From assembly GCA_003491285.1 (NCBI GenBank), contig CP022705.1:1051501-1115500 (forward strand): DNA of 64,000 nucleotides, read 5' to 3'. Shown here in pieces: positions 29,823-40,407 of the stretch. Below the pieces are notes generated by a model that made no database searches, had not been told where the DNA came from, and was given only the letters and a program-made list of their open reading frames with translations. Numbering within the stretch: the stretch's first letter is position 1; each line of letters opens with the position of its first letter. The translations under genes were made by a program, and so were the position numbers. The DNA is from Methanobacterium sp. BRmetb2 (GTDB lineage Archaea > Methanobacteriota > Methanobacteria > Methanobacteriales > Methanobacteriaceae).

Positions 29823-31562
29823 TTATTCACCTGCCTTCTCTTGGGACTTTTCATGATAGGTTATTTCTCCAGGAACTTCACTTTCCACTTTATATTCGCC
29901 TACTAATTCAGTAAGTCCACATCCTGGAGGTACCATAGGAAGAATTTCCTCTGGATCAATGATTATATCAAGTAAACTTGGTTCTCCTGATTTAAGAGCA
30001 TTTGAGAGGGCATCCTTTATTTCACCAGGCCTTTCTACTCTTTCAGCACTGACTCCAAATGATTCTGCCAGCATTACAAAATCAGGAACTTCTCCCAGAT
30101 GTGTATGGGACATTCTTTTGTCGTAGAACAATTTTTGCCACTGGGCCACCATTCCCAGCCGCCTATTATCTAAAATACATATAACGATCGGTATATCATA
30201 TTCCTTTATAGTGGCCAGATCTTGGCATACCATTAGGAAACCTCCATCCCCACATACTGCAACAACATCTGTTTCAGGTTTAGCTACTTTAGCCCCCATA
30301 GCTGCGGGGAATCCAAATCCCATAGTTCCTAGACCTCCAGATGATAAAAATGTTCGAGGATGTTTAGATGTGAAATAATGGGCCATCCACATCTGATTCT
30401 GTCCAACATCCGTGGTTACTATCGTATCCTCGTCCAGTGTTTCGAATATTTCTTTGATAACTGTTTGTGGCTTTAATGGAACATCATTATACGACATTCT
30501 TGGAATACAAGCATTTTTAAATTCTTTAACATGATTTAACCATTTTTCAGTATTTAAATTCATTTTCTCTTTTAAAATCATTTCCAGGAGGGCGTTGAGC
30601 ACATTTTTTGCATCTCCAACTATGGGGACATCTACTTCTATATTCTTACCAATTTCTGCAGGGTCAATGTCGATGTGTATTATTTTGGCATTTTTAGCAA
30701 ATTCATCTACATTACCAGTTGTTCTATCTGAAAATCGGCATCCAATGGCAATTAAACAATCACATTCGTCCACCAAAAAATTGGCAGTTTTTCTTCCATG
30801 CATTCCCAGCATTCCAAGTGATAAATTATGATCTTCAGGATATGATCCTTTTCCTAAAAGCGTATTTGTTACAGGTGCTCCAATTGTCTCAGAAAGTTTT
30901 AACAGTTCTGGAGAAGATTCTGATATAATGACTCCTCCACCAGCGAGAATAACTGGTTTTTTTGATTTTATAATAAGTTTAGCCGCTTTTTTTATTTGAA
31001 GCGGATGACCTTTTTTTGTGGGTTTATATCCGGGAAGATCCATTTTTATGTCCTTTTCCCTTTTAAACTCTTCTTCTTGAACATCTTTAGGAAGATCTAT
31101 AACTACTGGGCCGGGCCGACCAGTACTTGCAATGTAAAAACTTGATTTTATCATTTCAGGAATTTCTTTAGCTTTCATTGGTTGAAAACTGTGTTTAGTA
31201 ATGGGCATGGTGATACCCAGCGTATCTACTTCTTGAAATGCGTCATTACCTATTAAATTACTTGGGACCTGGCCTGCTAGAGCTAGTATGGGTGATGAAT
31301 CCATGTAAGCTGTTGCAATACCAGTTACAAGATTAGTTGCTCCTGGTCCAGAAGTACCGATGCATACCCCCACTTCTCCTGAAGCCCGCGCATATCCGTC
31401 TGCTGCGTGAGCTGCACACTGTTCATGTCTTACTAGAATGTGTCTTAGGTCTGAATCATAAATTACATCATATAGGGGTAGCAAAACTCCCCCTGGGTAT
31501 CCGAATACAACTTCTACTCCTGCATCAGTTAGTGATTTGATTATGGCTTGGCCGCCCTTCAT
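29823..31562 (-). CDS. ilvB: Acetolactate synthase large (catalytic) subunit
   Basis: IlvB is the thiamine-diphosphate enzyme that starts branched-chain amino acid synthesis. The 579 residues show the N-terminal catalytic glutamate region (VRHEQCAAHAADGYARASG), the FAD-type middle domain and the ThDP motif GDGGFLMVCQDLATIKEYD (near 443). GGTG stands before the ATG. It is the first gene of the ilvB-ilvN-ilvC-marker 12 run. Confidence 0.96.
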   Translation of the reverse strand: MKGGQAIIKSLTDAGVEVVFGYPGGVLLPLYDVIYDSDLRHILVRHEQCAAHAADGYARASGEVGVCIGTSGPGATNLVTGIATAYMDSSPILALAGQVPSNLIGNDAFQEVDTLGITMPITKHSFQPMKAKEIPEMIKSSFYIASTGRPGPVVIDLPKDVQEEEFKREKDIKMDLPGYKPTKKGHPLQIKKAAKLIIKSKKPVILAGGGVIISESSPELLKLSETIGAPVTNTLLGKGSYPEDHNLSLGMLGMHGRKTANFLVDECDCLIAIGCRFSDRTTGNVDEFAKNAKIIHIDIDPAEIGKNIEVDVPIVGDAKNVLNALLEMILKEKMNLNTEKWLNHVKEFKNACIPRMSYNDVPLKPQTVIKEIFETLDEDTIVTTDVGQNQMWMAHYFTSKHPRTFLSSGGLGTMGFGFPAAMGAKVAKPETDVVAVCGDGGFLMVCQDLATIKEYDIPIVICILDNRRLGMVAQWQKLFYDKRMSHTHLGEVPDFVMLAESFGVSAERVERPGEIKDALSNALKSGEPSLLDIIIDPEEILPMVPPGCGLTELVGEYKVESEVPGEITYHEKSQEKAGE

Positions 31563-31926
31563 ATAAACACCTTGAAATGTATTGTTACTTGAATTGTTTC
31601 ATATTTGTAAATTACTTTATTAATTTTTTATATCTAATAATCACATTTATAAATTGATACATATAATTCTAAAAATCTAATACATTAGTTAATTCAGCCA
31701 ATATTTTTAGAGAACTTCAATTTACAGAAAATAATTTAATTTATAATAAATTCTCATCGTAAGATTTAAGGATATTTAACAATCAATTTTTATCATACGT
31801 TACAATTAGAATTGTATATTACTTTCAAAATTAATATTAGAATATGATTTAAGTGTTATATTATAAGGGATAATCTGATGATTATTGCATATGGTATTAG
31901 TATAAATGATTAAATGGGATGATGAT
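31563..31926. other. Divergent intergenic region between ilvB and purD
   Basis: This 364 bp AT-rich stretch must hold the promoters of the ilv run (leftward) and purD (rightward). I see several TATA-like sequences but no convincing riboswitch, leader peptide or repeated operator. Confidence 0.5.
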
Positions 31927-33237
31927 ATGAAGATTCTTGTTGTAGGAACTGGAGCAAGGGAAAATGTAATATGTGAGGCAGTTAAGGACCATGCAGAGCT
32001 TTATTCTATTATGAGCAATAAAAATCCAGGAATAGCCCGAATTTCTGAGTATAAAATTGCCAATGAAAATGATCTAGACACAGTTAAACAATTTGCAATA
32101 GATAAAAATATTGACATGGCCATTATTGGGCCAGAATCTCCACTGGAGAAAGGTATTGTAGATTGTCTGGAATCTTTTGGTATACACTGTGTTGGGCCTA
32201 CTAAATCTGCAGCTAAAATTGAGACTGATAAATCATTTATGAGAAAACTTTTTGAAAATCATAAAATAGACGGCTCTCTGGTTTACAGGGTTTTTGATAA
32301 TTATACTGATGTATCCAATTTTATTGATGAATTTGAGAGAGATGTTGTAATTAAACCGGTAGGTTTAACTGGTGGAAAAGGTGTAAAAATTGTAGGAGAA
32401 CATCTTAAAGATTCAAATGAAGCAAAAGAATATGCTAAAGAGGTAATTGATACTAAAATGGGTGGTTTTCCAAAAGTTGTTATTGAAGAAAGATTAATCG
32501 GCGAAGAATTTACTTTGCAAGCTTTTTCTGATGGTAATAATTTGGTTCCCATGCCGGCGGTACAAGACCATCCCCATGCATTTGAAGGGGATCAAGGCCC
32601 TATAACTGGGGGAATGGGATCATATTCGGATAAAGACGGATTATTACCTTTTTTAAATAAAAAAGATTATAATAAAGCAGTTAGTATAATGCAAGACACT
32701 ATTAAAGCTATTAAAAAAGAAGCGGGTTCTTATAAAGGATTTTTATATGGTCAGTTTATGTTATGTGCTGAAGGGCCTAGTTTAGTAGAATATAATGCTC
32801 GTTTTGGAGATCCGGAAGCCATGAACGTTCTTCCTCTTCTTGAAACAAATTTCGTAGAAATATGTGAGGGTATAATTGATGGAACTCTTAAAAAGGCTAA
32901 ATTTGAAGATAAAGCTACTGTGTGTAAATATTTGGTTCCTAATGGTTATCCGGGAAGTGGAAAAGCGGGACAAATATTAAATGTAAATGAAGAAAAAATT
33001 AGAGATAACGGGGCCCGGCTTTATTATGCAGCAGTTAATCAGAAGGACGATAAAATATTTACTTCTTCCTCTCGAGCACTGGCCCTGGTGGGAATCGGGG
33101 ATAGCATTGAAGAAGCTGAAAAAACATGTGAGTCAGTAGTAGATTATGTCGAAGGAGATTTATTTCACCGTAAAGATGTGGGAACAGCAGATCTTATACA
33201 AAAACGGATAGATCATATGAACAAACTAAAAAAATGA
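31927..33237 (+). CDS. purD: Phosphoribosylamine-glycine ligase
   Basis: PurD makes glycinamide ribonucleotide in purine synthesis. The ATP-grasp enzyme (436 residues) begins MKILVVGTGARENV, has IGPESPLEKGIVD (near 75), the ATP-grasp KPVGLTGGKGV (near 147), GPITGGMGSYS (near 231) and VEYNARFGDPEAM (near 284). ATG 31927 is preceded by a GGATGAT ribosome site; the ATG at 31906 has none. Confidence 0.96.
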   Translation: MKILVVGTGARENVICEAVKDHAELYSIMSNKNPGIARISEYKIANENDLDTVKQFAIDKNIDMAIIGPESPLEKGIVDCLESFGIHCVGPTKSAAKIETDKSFMRKLFENHKIDGSLVYRVFDNYTDVSNFIDEFERDVVIKPVGLTGGKGVKIVGEHLKDSNEAKEYAKEVIDTKMGGFPKVVIEERLIGEEFTLQAFSDGNNLVPMPAVQDHPHAFEGDQGPITGGMGSYSDKDGLLPFLNKKDYNKAVSIMQDTIKAIKKEAGSYKGFLYGQFMLCAEGPSLVEYNARFGDPEAMNVLPLLETNFVEICEGIIDGTLKKAKFEDKATVCKYLVPNGYPGSGKAGQILNVNEEKIRDNGARLYYAAVNQKDDKIFTSSSRALALVGIGDSIEEAEKTCESVVDYVEGDLFHRKDVGTADLIQKRIDHMNKLKK

Positions 33238-33352
33238 TTTATTTATATTTTAAATCAAATTAACTATAGCAAACTTTAAATAAAATTTTTACAAAATAGC
33301 ATGCATTCTTCATATATTTTTTTAATGCATTATTTTTGGGGATGAAAACTAA

Positions 33353-34255
33353 ATGAAACATCTTTTATCATTTTCAGATGCAAAAAATCAAGCAAATGAA
33401 ATATTAGAATTATCTGAAAAATTTAAAAAAGGGTCAATCACTGGTAAACCATTAGATGGTAAAAGTCTGGCCATGATCTTCGAGAAATCATCGACCAGGA
33501 CACGAATATCTTTCGAAGTTGGCATGTACCAGTTAGGAGGAAAAGCACTTTATCTCTCAATTAACGACCTGCAAATTGGACGGGGCGAAATAATTTCAGA
33601 TACAGCAAGGGCAATGAGTCGGTACGTAGACGGGGTCATGATCCGTGCCAAAGAACATGCTGATGTGCTAGAATTTTCACAATATTCTGAAGTACCGGTT
33701 ATAAACGGATTAACAAACAGGGAACATCCTTGTCAGGCATTCGCAGATATTTTAACAATCTACGAAAATAAAAATACATTAAATATTCATTTAACATTTT
33801 TGGGAGATGGAAATAACGTTTGTAATTCCTTATTATTAGCTTCAGCAGTGTTTGGAATGGACATGACTGTTATATGTCCTCGGGGATATGAACCAGATAA
33901 AGAGATAATTGATTTATCATTAAAATATGCCGAAACCTCAGGTTCCAACATTAAAATAACTGAAAATATTGAAGCTATAAATGGTGCAGATGTAGTATAT
34001 ACTGATGTATGGGTGAGCATGGGTGATGAAAAGGAAGAATCTCAACGTTTAAAAGACCTTAAAGATTATCAGGTAAATCAAAATATAATGGAAAAAGCTG
34101 ATCCCCAGGCAATTGTAATGCATTGTCTACCTGCGCTTAGAGGTCAGGAAATCACTGCAGAAGTTATTGACGGCCCACAATCAGTGGTGTGGGATCAGGC
34201 TGAAAACAGGTTACATGCTCAAAAAGCCATTCTATACAAGCTTTTAAAAGATTAA
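33353..34255 (+). CDS. argF: Ornithine carbamoyltransferase
   Basis: ArgF makes citrulline from ornithine and carbamoyl phosphate. The 300-residue protein has STRTRISFEVG (near 45), REHPCQAFADILT (near 122), the ornithine loop and MHCLPALRGQEI (near 256). HCLP rather than HPLP separates it from the aspartate enzyme encoded at 11-12 kb. GGGGATGA stands before the ATG. argS lies next to it in convergent orientation, so two arginine-related genes are neighbours. Confidence 0.96.
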   Translation: MKHLLSFSDAKNQANEILELSEKFKKGSITGKPLDGKSLAMIFEKSSTRTRISFEVGMYQLGGKALYLSINDLQIGRGEIISDTARAMSRYVDGVMIRAKEHADVLEFSQYSEVPVINGLTNREHPCQAFADILTIYENKNTLNIHLTFLGDGNNVCNSLLLASAVFGMDMTVICPRGYEPDKEIIDLSLKYAETSGSNIKITENIEAINGADVVYTDVWVSMGDEKEESQRLKDLKDYQVNQNIMEKADPQAIVMHCLPALRGQEITAEVIDGPQSVVWDQAENRLHAQKAILYKLLKD

Positions 34256-34302
34256 TCTAAAATTTTTTTTAAAAGAAGTTTTATCTTAAATACTTTTTTT
34301 TA

Positions 34303-36000
34303 TTACATGGATTCAGGAGCATCTATACCTAATAAATTTAGACAATTTTTAATAGTTATCCTTGTTTTATCAACCAATACTAATCGAGATATTTCCTCAT
34401 CAGAGCCTTTTACTGGCACTGATTTGTAAAACTTGTTAAATGCTCCAGCAAGATCCAATGCGTATTGGGCAATAAGATGCACCCTCCTTATTTTAGCAGA
34501 TTCTTCTATGGTACTGGTGAACTTGGCCAATGTTTTAATTAGATCTACTTCTGCAGGGTGATCTAAAATTTCCATTTCAGATACATTGAGGCCTTTGGAT
34601 GGGGAATAATCACATTTTTCCAGTAATTTACATGCTCGGGCATGTGCATATTGAATCGAAGCGCAACCCCTCTCAAAACTTAAAGCTTCATCCCATTTAA
34701 ATACTATGTGCTTTTCAGGGGATAATTTGGCAATATAATATCTAATTGCACCAATACCCACTTTTTTTGCTATTTCGAGTTGTTCTTTTTGAGTTAAATC
34801 CGGACGTTTAACTTTTAATTCATCAACAGCTCTTTTAATGGCTTCATCTATCATCTCATCGACAGATATAAAAACTCCTCTTCTGGTTGACATTGAACCT
34901 TCAGGCAAGGTAATGAATTCATAAAATATTACTTCCGGACTTTTCGAACCTAGTATATTTAAGGCTATGTTTAGCTGGTCTATTGCCAGTTTATGATCTG
35001 AACCAAGCACGTCAATTAATTCATCTGAGTTTTCAGATTTATAAACATGATAAGCAAGGTCTCTGGTAGAATATAAAGACGTACCATCTGATCTTGTAAG
35101 AATCAATTCCTTTTCAATACCATAATCTTCCAGGGGCAGATATAAAACTTCGTTTCTTTTGGTAACATCTTTTTCTTTCAGTGTTTTTAAGATTTGATTC
35201 ACTGAACCATCTTTAACGAATTTACTTTCCCATTCATAAGCATCATGAGCTACATTAATTTCCTTTAAAGTAGCAGATACTCCTTCTAAACATTTAGAAA
35301 CAGCATTTTCAAAAATTTTTTCCAGTTCTCCTTCATCACCATGTTCGTACCGTTTTAATAAATTATTAATTTCTTTTTTTAGTTCAGGATCAGCTCTTAG
35401 TTTTTCGTTTACCTGGAAATATAATTTTCCAATTTCGTGATCTATTTTTTTGGATTCGTCAATTTTATGATCGAGATTGAGAATTCCCCAGACGACCATG
35501 GCAATTTGTCTTCCCATGTCATTGACATAGTATTGGGTTTCTACATCATAACCCGCGTAGCTGAGTATACGTGAAATTGAATCTCCAATAACGGAATTAC
35601 GTACATGGCCTATGTGCAGCGGCCCATTAGGATTTGCCGAGGTGTGTTCCACAATAATTTTTTCTTTTTTTGCTTTTAATTGTCCATAATCTGCCTTAAT
35701 AGATTCTATAACCATGTTTTGGAATTGTGGATAATTTAAATAAAAATTAATGTAGGGGCCTTTCATTTCTACTTTTTCAAATAAATCAGGTTTTTTCATA
35801 GCCTTGAGAATTTCTCTGGTTATGTCCATGGGTGGCTTTTTTAATTGTTTGGCCAATTGAAAAGATACTGTGGAAGCTAAATCCCCTAATTCTGGATTTG
35901 GTGGTTGTTCAACTTTTATTTCAGCAGGTTCTTCGTATCCAAGGTTATTAATAGCATTTTTTAAGGTAGATATCGCTTCTTTTTCTAGCTTTCTGTACAT
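34303..36000 (-). CDS. argS: Arginyl-tRNA synthetase
   Basis: This class I synthetase (565 residues) has the N-terminal ArgRS additional domain (1-100), the HIGH signature in GPLHIGHVRNSVIGD (near 125), the MSTRRG region replacing KMSKS (near 378) and the DALR anticodon-binding domain at the C-terminus (near 450-565, including RVHLIAQYALDLAGAFNKF). GGTGAA three bases before the ATG sets the start. Confidence 0.96.
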   Translation of the reverse strand: MYRKLEKEAISTLKNAINNLGYEEPAEIKVEQPPNPELGDLASTVSFQLAKQLKKPPMDITREILKAMKKPDLFEKVEMKGPYINFYLNYPQFQNMVIESIKADYGQLKAKKEKIIVEHTSANPNGPLHIGHVRNSVIGDSISRILSYAGYDVETQYYVNDMGRQIAMVVWGILNLDHKIDESKKIDHEIGKLYFQVNEKLRADPELKKEINNLLKRYEHGDEGELEKIFENAVSKCLEGVSATLKEINVAHDAYEWESKFVKDGSVNQILKTLKEKDVTKRNEVLYLPLEDYGIEKELILTRSDGTSLYSTRDLAYHVYKSENSDELIDVLGSDHKLAIDQLNIALNILGSKSPEVIFYEFITLPEGSMSTRRGVFISVDEMIDEAIKRAVDELKVKRPDLTQKEQLEIAKKVGIGAIRYYIAKLSPEKHIVFKWDEALSFERGCASIQYAHARACKLLEKCDYSPSKGLNVSEMEILDHPAEVDLIKTLAKFTSTIEESAKIRRVHLIAQYALDLAGAFNKFYKSVPVKGSDEEISRLVLVDKTRITIKNCLNLLGIDAPESM

Positions 36001-36192
36001 TGATTCACCTGATTTTTTGAGTGAGAATTATTTTTAAAATATTTATTATAAACTAAAAATTAGTTTATATTTTTAATTTATTAATAGCGTTGAATTATAC
36101 AAAATATTATTCTCTTCAATTTTTCAAGATTTATTTAATAGTCTTGATTCATTTTTAATAAAATAAGGATTGTTAATAAAACAATCTTTAAT

Positions 36193-36621
36193 TCATAATC
36201 CTCTTATCCAAAGAGTTATGTATCCTATTTTAGGTATAATAAATGGATTATTTCCTATTTCTACCACTTTGGCCATGATCTGGTTAGGATATACAGCCAC
36301 CGGGTCAGGACTGGGGTTGTTATCTCCCTTGGTTATATAATATTTTTGCCCTTCGGAGTTTGTTCCAACTTTAATAATACGATGAATCACCGGCTCTGGA
36401 AACCAAGTTGCATCATATATTACAATATCTCCTACTTCCAGATCGTTTGGATTAACTTCTTGTAACCCAAACAAATTAGTTTTTTCAACTATTACAATAT
36501 CTCCCCGGTAAAAAACTGGTTCCATACTACCTGAAACCACAACATTCATGTGTTGTGCTGCTATAATCCCAATTAATAAAATAGCGATATACCCTACTAT
36601 TTCTTTTGTATTAGAAGACAT
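36193..36621 (-). CDS. Signal peptidase I, archaeal (ER-type) S26B
   Basis: This small membrane protease (142 residues) has an N-terminal span (about 8-22), the serine motif SGSMEPVFYRGDIVIVE, then PVIHRII with histidine in place of the bacterial lysine, and the aspartate motif KGDNNPSPD. A second hydrophobic segment ends the protein. It removes signal peptides outside the membrane and would be the enzyme that processes the seven secreted wall proteins at 44-59 kb. GGTGG lies before the ATG. It follows ilvD by 12 bp. Confidence 0.92.
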   Translation of the reverse strand: MSSNTKEIVGYIAILLIGIIAAQHMNVVVSGSMEPVFYRGDIVIVEKTNLFGLQEVNPNDLEVGDIVIYDATWFPEPVIHRIIKVGTNSEGQKYYITKGDNNPSPDPVAVYPNQIMAKVVEIGNNPFIIPKIGYITLWIRGL

Positions 36622-36633
36622 TAATTTCCACCT

Positions 36634-38286
36634 TTATCTGAGTATGGCTCCTTTATCTGCAGAATTTACCATTTTACTATATCTTAAAAGCCAACCTTTT
36701 AAATCTTTTTTAGGAGACACCAACTGTGCTAATCTTTCATTTATTTCTTCTTCACTTAACATCACATCTAATTTGTGGTTAGGTATATCAATTTTTATCA
36801 AGTCACCATCTTTTAAAGCAGCTATGGGGCCTTTAGTCATAGCTTCTGGGGAAACATGGCCTATACAAGGCCCTCTTGTACCTCCAGAAAATCTTCCGTC
36901 AGTTATCAGGGCCACGGAGAGACCCATTCCGGATATTGCAGAAGTTGGATTTAACATTTCTCGCATACCAGGGCCACCTTTAGGTCCTTCATAACGGATT
37001 ACTATTACATCTCCTTCTTTTATCTCTCCATTAAAGATTGAATTGACACACTCTTCTTCACTATTAAAAACTCTAGCAGGACCTTCAAATTCCATCATTT
37101 CTGGGCTAACCGCAGCTTTTTTTATCACTGCTCCGTTTGGAGCTAGATTTCCTTTTAATATGGCCAGTCCACCTTCTTTATGAACTGGATCATCCAAGGG
37201 ACGGATAACCGTATAATCTAGTACCTTTGCATCTTTGATATTTTCTTTAACAGTTTGGCCTGTACATGTAATTAAATCTAAATTTATCTTTTCTTCAATA
37301 TTTTTTAGAACCGCCGGTATACTGCCGGCTTTATCAAGATCTAACATACTATATGGCCCAGAAGGACTTATGGCGGCTAAATGCGGAATTTCTCTCTCTA
37401 ACTTGTCAAAGAGTTCTAGGTCAATTTTTACACCTTTATCTTCCAGTTCACTGGCTATGGCAGGAATGTGTAAGATTGTATTGGTTGAACCTCCTAAAGC
37501 CATATCAACAGTAGCTGCATTTTCAAAAGCGCCCTGACTCATAATAAGAGAAGGAGTAATATTTTCATTTAAAAGTTCTATTATTTTTGACCCTGATTCC
37601 CTTGCTAATCTCATTTTTTTAGCAGCTACAGCATGTGCGGTGGCACAGTAGGGAAGACTCATCCCCATGGCTTCAGTTACACAGGCCATGGTGTTGGCGG
37701 TGAAAAGTCCAGCACAAGAACCAGCTCCGGGACATGCACATCTTTCAAGTTCATTTAATTCATCTTCTGACATTTTTCCAGATGATACTGCTCCAACTGC
37801 TTCATAAACAGTTATTAGATCAACTGATTTTCCTTTGTAGGTGCCAGGTAACATAGGTCCCCCAGTTACAAAAATGGAAGGGATATCTAAACGGGCCGCG
37901 GCCATGAGCATACCCGGAACTACTTTGTCACAGGTCGGAATCAATACTAGAGCATCAAAACTATGGGCTTGTGCCATACTTTCCACAGTATCAGCTATTA
38001 TTTCTCGGGATGCCAGCGAATAACGCATCCCATCATGATTCATGGCAATTCCGTCACATATTGCCATGGTGTTAAATTCAAATGGAACTCCACCTGCTTC
38101 GGCCACACCTAATTTTACCGCATCAGCTACTTCTCTAAGGTGGATATGTCCAGGAACTATTTCAGTGAAACTATTTGCAATTCCTATGAATGGTTTTTCC
38201 ATTTCTCCATCTGTTACTCCACATGCTCGAAGAAGTGTTCGATGAGGAGCCCTTTGTAAACCTTTCTTAATGGTGTCACTTTTCAT
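36634..38286 (-). CDS. ilvD: Dihydroxy-acid dehydratase
   Basis: IlvD dehydrates dihydroxy acids to the keto acids used by IlvE. The 550-residue protein has iron-sulphur cysteine motifs PTCDKVVPGM (near 120) and CPGAGSCAGLFTANTM (near 185), and the GPKGGPGM and GRFSGGTRGPCIGH motifs (near 440 and 470). The ATG at 38286 has GGTGAT three bases before it. It lies 7 kb from the ilvBNC run, transcribed the same way. Confidence 0.96.
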   Translation of the reverse strand: MKSDTIKKGLQRAPHRTLLRACGVTDGEMEKPFIGIANSFTEIVPGHIHLREVADAVKLGVAEAGGVPFEFNTMAICDGIAMNHDGMRYSLASREIIADTVESMAQAHSFDALVLIPTCDKVVPGMLMAAARLDIPSIFVTGGPMLPGTYKGKSVDLITVYEAVGAVSSGKMSEDELNELERCACPGAGSCAGLFTANTMACVTEAMGMSLPYCATAHAVAAKKMRLARESGSKIIELLNENITPSLIMSQGAFENAATVDMALGGSTNTILHIPAIASELEDKGVKIDLELFDKLEREIPHLAAISPSGPYSMLDLDKAGSIPAVLKNIEEKINLDLITCTGQTVKENIKDAKVLDYTVIRPLDDPVHKEGGLAILKGNLAPNGAVIKKAAVSPEMMEFEGPARVFNSEEECVNSIFNGEIKEGDVIVIRYEGPKGGPGMREMLNPTSAISGMGLSVALITDGRFSGGTRGPCIGHVSPEAMTKGPIAALKDGDLIKIDIPNHKLDVMLSEEEINERLAQLVSPKKDLKGWLLRYSKMVNSADKGAILR

Positions 38287-38551
38287 AAAATCACCTATGT
38301 ACATGATAAACCGAATTAGATGGTTGATCTTTAATAATTATTTAAACAAAATTTAATTTGATAAAATCCATTAACTGAATTATTTAATATTATTTTTAAG
38401 CAATATTTCAGCAAGTCTTTTTGGTTAGTTATATATTATATTTTTTCATTAGTTTACTTCTATATTAATATTTAATTTACATTAATAATATTATTCATAA
38501 ACTGGAACTAATTAATAATAATTTTATATTTTAAATTATATATCTTAAGGC

Positions 38552-39790
38552 ATGGAGTTAATCTTAATTTTGAAGGTTTTAATTTCAATTGCCATAGGTG
38601 CACTTATTGGAACTGAAAGAGAACGAAAACATGAAACTGCAGAATTTGCAGGCATTCGCACATTCATACTCATAGCTCTATTTGGAACAATTTCTGCCTA
38701 TTTATCCATCTTTTATTCCTATTTTTTAATTATAGCCTTCTTGGCTATGGCTACATTAGTATGCATAAGTTACCTAATAAGTTCCAAAATGAGTGGAAAC
38801 ATAGGAACAACCACCGAAGTCACGGCCTTATTGACTTTTGTTTTAGGTGCATTTTGTTTCACTGATGAAGGATATAAAATAGCGCCAATCATTGCTATTA
38901 TCATTACTGCAATTTTAGCCTTTAAACCTTACTTGCACAGTTTTATACGTAAAATTAGTGAAAAAGAAATGTTAAATACATTAAAGTTTCTAATAATCGC
39001 TTTTGTAATTTTACCTTTACTTCCCAACCAGAACATAGGACCATTAAATGTTTTTAATCCTTATCAGATATGGTTGATGGTGGTTTTTATTTCTGCTATT
39101 AGTTATGCGGGGTATGTGTTTATGAAGTTAATTGGTGCTGAGAGGGGATTAGGGGTCACTGGTATTATTGGAGGGCTGGTTTCAAGCACAGCTGTAGTTA
39201 CTGCTATGGCCGGTCGAGTTAGAGAAAGCGATTTTTTGATTAAAGCAGCTGTTTTTGCCTCGGTTATTGCCAGTTCTATGATGTTTTTAAGAGTACTTTT
39301 TGAGGTTTTAGTGATAAACTCAGAACTCATACCATTATTATTAGTACCAATGTTATGCATGGGATTTTTAGGAATATTATTGGCAGTGATAATCTGGAAA
39401 AAAACAGATGTAAAGGATATCGGCGCAGAGGTAAAATTAGAAAACCCCTTTAGTTTAAAACCGGCATTTATATTTGGAGCACTTTTCCTGGCAATTCTAT
39501 TTATTACTCGAATTGCCGACTTATACTTTGGTAGTAGTGGTCTTTATGTAGCGAGCATAATATCGGGAGTTGCTGATGTGGATGCTATAACCATAAGTAT
39601 GGCTTTACAAGCCAAAACAACCATTTCTACCACAACAGCCGTGACTGCGATAACTCTGGCCAGTATATCCAATACCCTCTTTAAATTTGTAATAGCACTA
39701 TTCATTGGTACTAAAAAATTTGCTCAATATATAGGTCTTATTTTTGCATTGATTATTTTAACAGGATTTATAACCATAATATTAATCTAG
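38552..39790 (+). CDS. MgtC/SapB-DUF4010 integral membrane protein
   Basis: The N-terminal 120 residues match the MgtC/SapB family (ALIGTERERKHETAEFAGIRTF after the first span), and the remainder matches DUF4010, giving about eleven or twelve spans in 412 residues. Motifs GVTGIIGGLVSSTAVVTAMAGR (near 204) and SGVADVDAITISMA (near 338) are typical. A transport or sensing role for magnesium or another ion is only suggested by the MgtC name. Ribosome site weak. The 265 bp upstream are AT-rich with nothing else evident. Confidence 0.82.
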   Translation: MELILILKVLISIAIGALIGTERERKHETAEFAGIRTFILIALFGTISAYLSIFYSYFLIIAFLAMATLVCISYLISSKMSGNIGTTTEVTALLTFVLGAFCFTDEGYKIAPIIAIIITAILAFKPYLHSFIRKISEKEMLNTLKFLIIAFVILPLLPNQNIGPLNVFNPYQIWLMVVFISAISYAGYVFMKLIGAERGLGVTGIIGGLVSSTAVVTAMAGRVRESDFLIKAAVFASVIASSMMFLRVLFEVLVINSELIPLLLVPMLCMGFLGILLAVIIWKKTDVKDIGAEVKLENPFSLKPAFIFGALFLAILFITRIADLYFGSSGLYVASIISGVADVDAITISMALQAKTTISTTTAVTAITLASISNTLFKFVIALFIGTKKFAQYIGLIFALIILTGFITIILI

Positions 39791-39910
39791 ATTCAATTAG
39801 TTTTTCTTTAATAATAATTAATAAATTATTTTATATTTAAAAGGGTTTTGGTATCTTAATTGATTTAAAACTATCCTATATATCTTTTTAGTAATCTTTG
39901 ATTTAATATA

Positions 39911-39920
39911 AAATTATATA
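39911..39920 (+). promoter_or_regulatory. TATA box for candidate structured RNA
   Basis: AAATTATATA lies with its centre about 29 bases before the first hairpin of the candidate RNA at 39945, close to the archaeal promoter spacing. No open reading frame begins downstream for over 450 bp. Confidence 0.5.
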
Positions 39921-39944
39921 AGGATGAATTTGCATATAAAGAAA

Positions 39945-40050
39945 AGTCTATGTATCTAACATAGAGGCCATAATGTCACTTCCAGGGGCGGATTAATATT
40001 ATGTTATTCCTACTCCCACAAGAACATTCCAATCCTGGAAGTCATTAACT
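39945..40050 (+). ncRNA. Candidate structured RNA, two hairpins, upstream of thrS
   Basis: Two conspicuous hairpins follow the TATA box. The first is TCTATGT-ATCTA-ACATAGA (39947-39965), a perfect seven-pair stem. The second is a long rod from 39971 to 40047: TAATG pairs with CATTA, ACTTCCA with TGGAAGT, GGATT with AATCC and ATGTT with AACAT, with small internal loops and the terminal loop ATTCCTACTCCCACAAG. Nested pairing of this quality in otherwise AT-rich spacer is unusual. The sequence is locally richer in G and C than its surroundings. I do not recognise a family. It could be an independent small RNA or a thrS leader; 350 bp to thrS and a T-rich tail favour the former. The rest of 39791-40407 shows only AT-rich sequence. 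Confidence 0.55.
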
Positions 40051-40407
40051 ATTCATTTTAATCGTGAAATTTATAAATTGGAATTTAAAATTTTTATTTT
40101 TATTTTAATTTATTAATACCTCCTTTTTTTAGTTAATACTATTTTTTTGATGATTAAACTAATTTAAACCATTATTTATCTAACTTTTGACAAATTCTTT
40201 AAGCTAATTTTTATGGTGATAATAAAATTTTTTTAATATTTTTAGAATCATAAAAATCTAATATTTAAATAGTTTTAAGTTCAAATTTTAAAAGAAAAAC
40301 TATTATTGTTTAAGCTGGAAAATCTCCAGCATTTTAAATACGTATTTACTATACTTTTTAGGGCTGTAAAAATCTATTTATGTTATTATTTGTATTAAGG
40401 TGATAAG

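Noticed and set aside
39945..40050. H/ACA guide RNA, SRP RNA or known riboswitch
   Set aside because: No ACA box after the stem, no k-turn, no SRP core, and no match to riboswitch consensus sequences that I can recall.
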